Below are positions 34,820-41,270 of a DNA stretch of 64,000 nucleotides, in pieces. Origin of the DNA: Hymenobacter sediminis (lineage in GTDB: Bacteria > Bacteroidota > Bacteroidia > Cytophagales > Hymenobacteraceae); assembly GCF_003231285.1 (NCBI RefSeq), contig NZ_QKNS01000006.1, forward strand, positions 124,001 through 188,000, written 5' to 3'. The notes under the pieces are model-generated. The model made no database searches, was not told the DNA's origin, and worked only from the letters and a program-made list of their open reading frames with translations. The first letter of the stretch is position 1; each line of letters begins with the position of its first letter. Position numbers and translations under genes: made by a program.

Positions 34820-36070
34820 GTGGATCTATTTGAGAAGATTGCCGCCAACCGCGGCCCGCTGGGTAGCCATTCACATTACGCGCACGGCTATTTCACTTTC
34901 CCCAAGCTGGAAGGTGAGATTAAGCCGCGCATGATTTTCCGCGGTAAAGAGGTTCTCACCTGGAGCCTGAATAACTATTTAGGCCTGGCTAACCACCCTG
35001 AAGTACGTAAAGCCGACGCCGATGCGGCTGCTGAATATGGCATGGCCCTACCCATGGGCGCACGCATGATGTCGGGCAACTCCAACCTGCACGAGCAGCT
35101 GGAGAATGAGCTGGCCGAGTTCGTGCAAAAGCCAGACTGCATGCTGCTCAACTTCGGTTACCAGGGCGTGGTATCGATTATTGATGCCATGGTAGGCCGC
35201 CACGACGTGATTGTGTACGACGCCGAGTCGCACGCCTGCATTATCGACGGGGTACGCCTGCACGCGGGCAAGCGCTTCGTGTACGTGCACAACGATATGG
35301 CTAGCTTGGAGAAGCAGTTGGAGCGCGCTCAGCGCATCATTGACGAAACCGGCGGCGGCATTCTGGTAATTACCGAGGGCGTGTTCGGCATGTCGGGCAA
35401 CCAGGGCGACCTCAAGGGGGTAGTAGCCCTGAAGGAGAAATACCAGTTCCGCCTGTTCGTGGACGATGCTCATGGCTTCGGCACCATGGGCGCTACCGGC
35501 GCCGGAACCGGCGAAGAACAGGGCGTGCAAGATGGCATTGACCTTTATTTTTCGACGTTTGCGAAGTCCATGGCCAGCATTGGTGCTTTCGTAGCTGGTC
35601 CCGAGAACGTAATTGAATATTTGCGCTACAACATGCGCAGCCAGATTTTCGCGAAAAGCCTGCCCATGCCGCTTGTAGTGGGCGCTTTGAAGCGTTTGGA
35701 GCTGCTGCGTACTCGCCCCGAGCTGAAGGAAAACCTCTGGACCATTGTACGGGCCCTGCAGAGCGGTCTGCGCGAAAAAGGCTTCAACATTGGTACTACC
35801 ACCTCGCCCGTAACGCCGGTGCTGCTGGAAGGTCAAATCCCCGATGCTACCCAAGTAACCTTCGATCTGCGTGAGAATCACGGTATTTTCTGCTCTATTG
35901 TGGTGTACCCGGTAGTTCCGAAGGGCGTGATTATGCTCCGCATCATCCCAACGGCAGTGCACACGCTCGAAGACGTAGCCACTACCATTAAGGCCTTTGA
36001 GGCCGTGCAGGAGAAGCTCCGCAACGGGCTATACTCCAAGGCTGAAGTGCCTGCCGGCCTGCAGAGCTAA
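34820..36070 (+). CDS. Alpha-oxoamine synthase family PLP enzyme (SPT/KBL-like)
   Basis: 416 residues from a GTG start (MDLFEKIAAN). Fold-type I PLP enzyme of the family that includes serine palmitoyltransferase, 2-amino-3-ketobutyrate CoA ligase and AONS. Visible: SLNNYLGLANHP, GARMMSGNSNLHEQLE, cofactor-stacking His in DAESHACIIDG, Asp in LFVDDAHGFGTMG, and the PLP Lys249 in FSTFAKSMASIG. It condenses an amino acid with an acyl thioester, releasing CO2. In Cytophagales the likely products are sphinganine-type or capnine-type (sulfonolipid) bases, but KBL is possible. It has its own strong promoter and terminator, with no biotin or threonine-breakdown genes nearby. Confidence 0.87.
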   Translation: MDLFEKIAANRGPLGSHSHYAHGYFTFPKLEGEIKPRMIFRGKEVLTWSLNNYLGLANHPEVRKADADAAAEYGMALPMGARMMSGNSNLHEQLENELAEFVQKPDCMLLNFGYQGVVSIIDAMVGRHDVIVYDAESHACIIDGVRLHAGKRFVYVHNDMASLEKQLERAQRIIDETGGGILVITEGVFGMSGNQGDLKGVVALKEKYQFRLFVDDAHGFGTMGATGAGTGEEQGVQDGIDLYFSTFAKSMASIGAFVAGPENVIEYLRYNMRSQIFAKSLPMPLVVGALKRLELLRTRPELKENLWTIVRALQSGLREKGFNIGTTTSPVTPVLLEGQIPDATQVTFDLRENHGIFCSIVVYPVVPKGVIMLRIIPTAVHTLEDVATTIKAFEAVQEKLRNGLYSKAEVPAGLQS

Positions 36071-36089
36071 ACACGGCTTCGCTAAGTAC

Positions 36090-36122
36090 AAAAGCCAGCT
36101 CTCGTAAGAGGGCTGGCTTTTT
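36090..36122 (+). terminator. Terminator after the oxoamine synthase
   Basis: AAAAGCCAGC, loop, GCTGGCTTTT followed by TGTTTT. A clear Rho-independent structure. Confidence 0.9.
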
Positions 36123-36238
36123 GTTTTAGGATTATTCTGTGGGTGGGTTGGGGAGTGTTCAGCTTGGTTATAGGTAGTTCATCTATAAAAAGTGCCCTAT
36201 AAGGCTGGAAAAGGCCTTTGATAAAAAAACTTGGCAAC

Positions 36239-36268
36239 TTGCTTGTATTTGAAATCCCTGTATATTAG
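36239..36268 (+). promoter_or_regulatory. Promoter of the histone H1-like gene (TTG-N19-TATATTAG)
   Basis: TTG at 36239-36241, 19 bp, then TATATTAG at 36261-36268, close to TAnnTTTG. The start codon is 44 bp downstream of the box. Confidence 0.6.
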
Positions 36269-36311
36269 GGCCGGTTAAACACATTTTTCCACACCAAACA
36301 ACCCCTCCCAA

Positions 36312-36572
36312 ATGAGCAATTTTAGCCAACTGAAGGACCTCGTGATGTCGCTGGAAGCTGACTTCGAAAAGTTCTACGACAAGAACAACTCGGCTGCTGG
36401 CACCCGCGTGCGCAAGGGCATGCAGGAGCTGAAGAACATGGCCCAGACCATCCGCACCGAGGTGCAAAACAAGAAGAACGAAGGTGGTGAGGCTGCTCCG
36501 GCCAAAGCTGCTCCGGCTAAGAAAGCTGCCGCTCCGGCCGCTAAGAAAGCTGCTCCTGCTAAAAAGAAGTAA
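36312..36572 (+). CDS. Histone H1-like DNA-binding protein
   Basis: 86 residues. The N-terminal part (LKDLVMSLEADFEKFYDKN, RVRKGMQELKNMAQTIRTEV) is a short helical region typical of Bacteroidota Hc1-like proteins. The C-terminal third is Ala/Lys/Pro repeats (AKAAPAKKAAAPAAKKAA), very like the tail of eukaryotic histone H1. Such proteins bind DNA without strong sequence preference and may compact the nucleoid. The gene has its own promoter and is followed by a hairpin. Codon use is simple in the tail, so slippage length variation between strains is likely. Confidence 0.9.
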   Translation: MSNFSQLKDLVMSLEADFEKFYDKNNSAAGTRVRKGMQELKNMAQTIRTEVQNKKNEGGEAAPAKAAPAKKAAAPAAKKAAPAKKK

Positions 36573-36610
36573 TTCGGCACCGCAGAGCCTGCGGTAGCAA
36601 TAGCTTCATC

Positions 36611-36641
36611 TAAGGCCTCACCAGCTATTGGTGAGGCCTTA
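36611..36641 (+). terminator. Hairpin after the histone H1-like gene
   Basis: TAAGGCCTCACC, a 7-bp loop, GGTGAGGCCTTA. A perfect 12-bp stem but only a weak T run after it. Confidence 0.7.
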
Positions 36642-36740
36642 CTGTTTGTGGTGGGGTAGGAACTGCTTCTACAGGCAGTAGCAGTGAAGGCCGCTTGGCT
36701 TGAGCCATTATCTGTAGTCGGGCTCTTTGCTTATTATTTC

Positions 36741-36810
36741 CTACCCCCTTAAAACACTCAACCCCCTAGTGCCGGCCGGCACCAGGGGGTTGAGTGTTTT
36801 AAGGGGGTAG
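36741..36810. repeat. 70-bp nearly perfect palindrome, no loop
   Basis: 35-bp arms match at 34 of 35 positions with the centre at GCCGG|CCGGC. The outer part is CTACCCCCTTAAAACACTCA and its complement. It lies 3 bp from the tyrS stop, between convergent genes. It could end transcripts from both sides, though its A/T runs are internal rather than at the ends. Confidence 0.9.
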
Positions 36811-36813
36811 GGG

Positions 36814-38112
36814 TTATACTACCTTTATGAGGTAGTAATTCTTCTTGCCCTTCTGCGCCACAATGTACTGGTTTAGCAACAGCGGTACTTCCGTGGCCTG
36901 CTGCTCTAGGGTAGCTTTGCTGCGGTTGAGGCTCACGCCGCCCTGTTGGATCATCTTTTTGGCTTCGCCCTTGGAGGGGAAGATGACGCTGTTAGTGGCT
37001 TCGCTGAGCAGGCCAATAACGTTCTGCTCGGACAGTGTATCGCGGGACACCTCTACGCGCGGCACGCCGGCAAATACATCCAGTAGCGTTGCCTCATCAA
37101 GTGTAGCCAGGTCGCCACCCCCGAAGAGTACTTGGGAAGCTGCCAGTGCCGCCTCGTAGGCTGCTTCGCCGTGCACCCGGATGGTGACGTCCTTGGCCAA
37201 GGCTTTTTGCAGGGTGCGCAGGTGGGGGGCCTGAGCGTGCTCCGCTTCCAGGGCTTCGATTTCTGCCTGGGGTAGGAGCGTGAACACCCGGATGAGGCGG
37301 GGCACGTCGGCGTCGGCGGCGTTGAGGAAGAACTGGTAGAACTGGTAGGGCGAGGTCATGGAGCCATCCAGCCACACGGTACCGGTTTCGCTCTTGCCGT
37401 ATTTGGTGCCGTCGGCTTTGGTGATGAGCTGGCCGGTGAGGGCGTAGGCTTTGCCCTCGCCGCCCGACATGCGCCGGATCAGCTCGGTGCCCGTGGTGAT
37501 GTTGCCCCACTGGTCCGAGGCTCCCATTTGCAGAGTGGTGCCCAGCTCTTTGTAGAGGTGGTAAAAGTCGTAGCCCTGCAGCAGCTGGTAGCTGAACTCG
37601 GTGTAGCTCAGACCCTCGGCGCCCGACTCTTCGTTGCCGCTGATGCGACGCTTGACGGAGTCCTTAGCCATCATGTAGTTCACGGTGAGGTGCTTGCCTA
37701 CCTCACGCAGGAACTGCAGGAAGCCAAACTCCTTGAACCAGTCGTAGTTGTTCACCACGCGGGCGCCGGTAGGCGAGTCGTCGAACACCAGAAACTTCTC
37801 CAACTGAGCCCGGATGCCGGCCTGGTTGCGGCGCAGGGCCTCTTCATCCAGCAAATTGCGCTCCGCTGACTTGCCCGAGGGGTCGCCAATCATACCGGTG
37901 GCGCCGCCCACCAGGGCCAGGGGCCGGTGGCCGGCACGCTGCAGGTGCACCAGCAGCATAATGGTAGCCAGATTGCCGATGTGCAGGGAAGGCGCCGTAG
38001 GATCGAAGCCGATGTAGCCGGTGATGGGCGCGTTCTGGCGCAGGTGCTCGTCGGTACCCGGCATCATGTCGTGAAACATGCCCCGCCAGCGCAGTTCTTC
38101 TATTAAATCCAC
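36814..38112 (-). CDS. tyrS: Tyrosine-tRNA ligase
   Basis: 432 residues from a GTG start at 38112. That start gives the normal N-terminus (VDLIEELRWRGMFHDMMPGT) and normal length; longer in-frame starts would run through the promoter. The class I signature HIGH appears as LHIGNLATIM, with the tyrosine-recognition residues YIGFDPTAPSLH and LLQGYDFYHLY. The KMSKS loop is KYGKSETG. A C-terminal S4 RNA-binding domain is present (MIQQGGVSLNRSKATLEQQ). It charges tRNA-Tyr in the cytosol. The promoter region is shared with the divergent holA gene. Confidence 0.96.
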   Translation of the reverse strand: MDLIEELRWRGMFHDMMPGTDEHLRQNAPITGYIGFDPTAPSLHIGNLATIMLLVHLQRAGHRPLALVGGATGMIGDPSGKSAERNLLDEEALRRNQAGIRAQLEKFLVFDDSPTGARVVNNYDWFKEFGFLQFLREVGKHLTVNYMMAKDSVKRRISGNEESGAEGLSYTEFSYQLLQGYDFYHLYKELGTTLQMGASDQWGNITTGTELIRRMSGGEGKAYALTGQLITKADGTKYGKSETGTVWLDGSMTSPYQFYQFFLNAADADVPRLIRVFTLLPQAEIEALEAEHAQAPHLRTLQKALAKDVTIRVHGEAAYEAALAASQVLFGGGDLATLDEATLLDVFAGVPRVEVSRDTLSEQNVIGLLSEATNSVIFPSKGEAKKMIQQGGVSLNRSKATLEQQATEVPLLLNQYIVAQKGKKNYYLIKVV

Positions 38113-38226
38113 TGAGTAAATGGGTGAATGAGTGAATACGTGAGTTGGCCCTGGCAAACCACGAAGGCCGCCAGTGAGCCCCGCCAGCACTCCTTGAGAA
38201 ACCAGCTGAAGCCTATTACAACTGGA

Positions 38227-38246
38227 CAAAGGTAGCAGTACCTTTG
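38227..38246. promoter_or_regulatory. Divergent back-to-back promoter boxes for tyrS and holA
   Basis: The 20-bp palindrome CAAAGGTAGCAGTACCTTTG holds one TACCTTTG on each strand, 4 bp apart. The left one faces tyrS (minus) and the right one faces holA (plus). No clear TTG minus-33 element accompanies either. Confidence 0.6.
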
Positions 38247-38344
38247 CTTTTTGAGAGTGAAAATCACCGGTTGCTTCCGTTGCCAGTACGCCTAGCGCCA
38301 ACCAGTGCCCACTTCACTCATCCACTCTTTTACGCCTTCGCTCC

Positions 38345-39421
38345 GTGACCCTCACCGCCGACGAAATTCTGAAGCAGCTCCAGCAGCGGCAGTTTGCGCC
38401 CGTGTACTTTCTGCAAGGGGAGGAGCCGTACTATATTGATCTGGTAGCCGAGCTGCTGGAAAAAACGGTGCTGCAGGAGCACGAGAAGGGCTTTAACCAG
38501 GTGGTGCTCTACGGCAAGGATACTGACGTGGCCGGTATCCTGAACCAGGCCAAGCGCTTCCCCATGATGGCCGAGCGCTCGGTCGTTATCGTGAAGGAAG
38601 CCCAGGCCGTGGCCGATTTGGAAGCTGAAAAGGCGTGGCCGTTTCTGGAGGCCTACCTCAAAAATCCGTTGCAAAGCACGGTGCTGGTCTTCTGCTACAA
38701 GCACAAAACCCTGGATGCCCGCAAGAAGCTGGGCAAGCTGCTCACCGGCGACAAAAACAACCCTGCACCTGCTGGCACGGTGCTGCTCACCAGCAAAAAG
38801 CTCTACGACAACCAGGTGGCGCCCTGGCTCACGAACTATGTGCGCTCAAAGGGCCAGCAGATTACGTCCCAGGCTACCAACATGCTGGCCGAGTACATCG
38901 GGGCCGAACTGGGTAGGCTCACGAACGAGGTCGATAAGATGCTCATCAACCTGCTGCCGGGCCACATCATTGACGAGGACCTGGTGCAGCGCATGGTGGG
39001 CATCAGCAAAGAGTACAACATCTTCGAGCTGCAGTCGGCGCTTATTCGGCGCGACGTGCTCAAGGCCAACCGCATTCTGCTTTATTTCGAAGCTAACCCC
39101 AAGAACAACCCGCTCATCCCGAACCTGACGCTGCTGTTCAACTACTTCTCGCGGTTGCTGGCCCTGCACCAGTTGCCCAACCCCACCGAAGCCGACTGGA
39201 AGCGCCTGAACCTCGCCAACGCCTACGCCCGCCGCGACTACCAAACTGGCCTGAAAGTCTTTTCCTTCGAGCGCACCCGCGACATCGTCCACCTCATCCG
39301 CCGCGCCGACGCCCAAAGCAAAGGCATCGACTCGGGCTCCATGACCGACGGCGAAATCCTGCGGGAGTTGGTGTGGCTGATTCTACATCCCGTGCCCCTG
39401 CACGCCGTGGTAGGGATGTAG
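38345..39421 (+). CDS. holA: DNA polymerase III subunit delta
   Basis: 358 residues from GTG 38345. The N-terminal ATPase-like domain without a working P-loop begins FAPVYFLQGEEPYYIDLVAE, typical of HolA. It continues with QAKRFPMMAERSVVIVKEA and the lid/collar parts (LINLLPGHIIDEDLVQRMVG, NIFELQSALIRRD, LRELVWLILHPVP). Delta is the subunit of the clamp loader that opens the beta sliding clamp. The length is near the usual 340-360. It is monocistronic, divergent from tyrS, with a minus-strand lipoprotein gene converging on it. Confidence 0.93.
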   Translation: MTLTADEILKQLQQRQFAPVYFLQGEEPYYIDLVAELLEKTVLQEHEKGFNQVVLYGKDTDVAGILNQAKRFPMMAERSVVIVKEAQAVADLEAEKAWPFLEAYLKNPLQSTVLVFCYKHKTLDARKKLGKLLTGDKNNPAPAGTVLLTSKKLYDNQVAPWLTNYVRSKGQQITSQATNMLAEYIGAELGRLTNEVDKMLINLLPGHIIDEDLVQRMVGISKEYNIFELQSALIRRDVLKANRILLYFEANPKNNPLIPNLTLLFNYFSRLLALHQLPNPTEADWKRLNLANAYARRDYQTGLKVFSFERTRDIVHLIRRADAQSKGIDSGSMTDGEILRELVWLILHPVPLHAVVGM

Positions 39422-39427
39422 CACTTT

Positions 39428-39934
39428 TCACTCACCCCACGAGTGATAAACTGCCATTTGGGTTCTGTTTCTGTTCATTATAACAAAACCATTTCCCTCG
39501 GTAGAATTATCTGTTCCTGGCTCAATCAGTACCCAACTGGTTCTGAACTTGTACACCTGTAGCGGTCCATCAAACCACCTTGGAAAGCGTTCTAGTTGGG
39601 TGTCATTCAAAACTGGGATAGTAAAACCTGCACTCGTTAATGGAAAAACTGCCCGGTTGTTGTGGGTCCATTGACTTGTCTGATCTTGGTTGAACTCTAC
39701 GCTATCAGTAAGTGCCCAGCCATTCTTACTTGCAAAGTCAAGAATAGTAGCTGCTGAGAAAGTATATGGCTTGTCGGATTTCCAATAAAGTGCCTTGTGC
39801 CCACCGTAAGGGCCTTGGTCGCCAATATTCTTCGCTAGTAAGTCGGCTCTGTAATTGCTCCAAAACCCTGCGGGTGATATTCTATTGCACGAGATGAAAG
39901 CAAGCGTCAGAAGTAACAACGTTTTGGTTGTCAT
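39428..39934 (-). CDS. Hypothetical lipoprotein
   Basis: 168 residues from ATG 39934 (another ATG 6 bp upstream is possible), signal MTTKTLLLLTLAFISC with lipobox Cys. The mature protein has no recognised domain; it is rich in aromatic residues (GHKALYWKSDKPYTFSA, FPRWFDGPLQVYKF). Base use is more AT-rich than its neighbours, a hint of recent arrival. Probably anchored in the outer membrane or periplasm. Function unknown. Confidence 0.68.
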   Translation of the reverse strand: MTTKTLLLLTLAFISCNRISPAGFWSNYRADLLAKNIGDQGPYGGHKALYWKSDKPYTFSAATILDFASKNGWALTDSVEFNQDQTSQWTHNNRAVFPLTSAGFTIPVLNDTQLERFPRWFDGPLQVYKFRTSWVLIEPGTDNSTEGNGFVIMNRNRTQMAVYHSWGE

Positions 39935-40064
39935 TTCCATGGGTATATTATTGAGTTAAGCTATTCAAAGTTAGATATCGACATATTAGTTATTAAACAT
40001 GCTTTGTAAGAGCGCAATGTTTCAAAGGTGTCTTAAGAGCTGAACTGCGTAATCGAACCCAAAG

Positions 40065-40095
40065 AAAAATTTCCGCGTTAATCGGAAAAATTTCT
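40065..40095. promoter_or_regulatory. Probable operator of the Xre/RES module
   Basis: TTTCCG-N7-CGGAAA with flanking A/T-rich extensions forms an inverted repeat 30 bp upstream of the antitoxin start. This is the usual place for autorepression by an Xre-type antitoxin, alone or with toxin bound. Confidence 0.6.
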
Positions 40096-40125
40096 CTAAG
40101 TTCGACCTGTCAAACTACCACACCT

Positions 40126-40587
40126 ATGGCTGCCGCTGCTCATCCTCCCAAAATTACCGCTACCATGCCCGCCGCTCTGCGCAAGAAGTGGGCGGCCTGG
40201 GGCCAAGCTGGCCAAGATGCGTTTACGTTGGTAATGGAAGCGCGCAAAGGGGTGCCGGCCGCCACGGCGTTTGAGGTAGCCGAGGCGTTTCAGCTGCAAG
40301 CCAACGAGCTGGAAGCCATCTACGAGCTTTCCACAAAAACCCTGCGCACATACTCGCAGGAAAAGAAAACCCTGAGCGCAGCTAGCAGCGAGAAGACCCT
40401 GAAGATTATCAGCCTCTATAACCTGGGGCTGGAGGTATTCGGGGAGGCGGCGGCTTTTCTGCGGTGGCTGGACAAGCCCGCCCACGGCCTCGACCAAGAG
40501 GTGCCGCTGCGGCTGCTGGAAACCAGCGGCGGCATTGATTTGGTGGCCGAGGAGCTGACCCGCATTGCCTACGGCGACTTATCGTAG
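40126..40587 (+). CDS. Xre/MbcA/ParS-type antitoxin
   Basis: 153 residues. The N-terminal half is helical with an Xre-like DNA-binding region (TAFEVAEAFQLQANELEAIY, LSTKTLRTYSQEKKTLS). The C-terminal half is the toxin-binding domain formerly DUF2384 (LYNLGLEVFGEAAAFLRWLD, EVPLRLLETSGGIDLVAEEL). It neutralises the RES toxin encoded 9 bp downstream by covering its active site, and represses the operon. An inverted repeat suited to binding lies upstream. Low similarity to classical HTH but the pairing makes the call firm. Confidence 0.92.
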   Translation: MAAAAHPPKITATMPAALRKKWAAWGQAGQDAFTLVMEARKGVPAATAFEVAEAFQLQANELEAIYELSTKTLRTYSQEKKTLSAASSEKTLKIISLYNLGLEVFGEAAAFLRWLDKPAHGLDQEVPLRLLETSGGIDLVAEELTRIAYGDLS

Positions 40588-40596
40588 CCCCGGGGT

Positions 40597-41058
40597 ATGC
40601 TGGTATACCGCATCTGCCTGGCCAAATACGCCGATGACCTGTTTGCCTCCGGCTACCGGGCCCGCTGGAATTACAAAGACCAATTCGTGATTTATACGGC
40701 TTCGTCGCGGGCCTTGGCCTGCCTGGAGAACGTGGTGCACCGGAGTGGGGAAGGCCTTAACGACCAGTTCCGGGTGCTGGTGATTGACGTGCCCGATGAC
40801 TTAGCAATCAAAGAAATCGGCCTCGCCCAACTGCCTAAAAACTGGGAAAAAGCCAGCCGCTACGCCCTCTGTCAGCCCCTGGGCGCGGCTTGGTACACAG
40901 CGCGCCAATCGGCGGTGCTGCGGGTGCCCTCGTCCATCATTCCGCAGGAGCATAACTACATCCTCAACAGCCGCCACCCCGAGTTCAAGCGCATTCAGAT
41001 AGTGGGGCGGGAAGAATTCAGCTTTGACGCCCGTATTAAGGCTGCCGATGTGGGGTAG
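40597..41058 (+). CDS. RES-domain toxin (NAD+ phosphorylase/ADP-ribosyltransferase-like)
   Basis: 153 residues of the RES fold. Arg23 (YRARWN), Tyr33 (VIYTASS) and Glu44 (CLENVVH) have the 10- and 11-residue spacing of the catalytic residues in characterised RES toxins, and a Ser pair follows in LRVPSSIIPQEHNYILN. These toxins deplete NAD+ by phosphorolysis or modify targets, stopping growth. It is 9 bp after its antitoxin. All key residues are present, so it should be active when free. Start MLVYRICLAKY is the common N-terminus of the family. Confidence 0.93.
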   Translation: MLVYRICLAKYADDLFASGYRARWNYKDQFVIYTASSRALACLENVVHRSGEGLNDQFRVLVIDVPDDLAIKEIGLAQLPKNWEKASRYALCQPLGAAWYTARQSAVLRVPSSIIPQEHNYILNSRHPEFKRIQIVGREEFSFDARIKAADVG

Positions 41059-41124
41059 GAATCACTGGTGCTGATTTGTAAAGACGCGTATTCATGTCTT
41101 AGCGCCAGAACAACCGATAATAGC

Positions 41125-41200
41125 TGTCATTCCGACGCAGGAGGAATCTGGGTTAGTCTCCCAATGGCTTGACCCAGATTCCTCCTGCGTCGGAATGACA
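41125..41200. repeat. Palindromic repeat with TGTCAT ends (copy 2)
   Basis: Perfect 29-bp arms (41125-41153 and 41172-41200) beginning TGTCATTCCGACGCAGGAGG, with an 18-bp loop starting TAGTCTC. The loop and inner arms are nearly identical to copy 3, on the other side of the SNF2 gene. Confidence 0.93.
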
Positions 41201-41270
41201 AAAGAACTAACCACACCAACGACCAGACGCGAAGTGTCCCGTCTCTACACCGACCACCGAAGCCGGAGCA

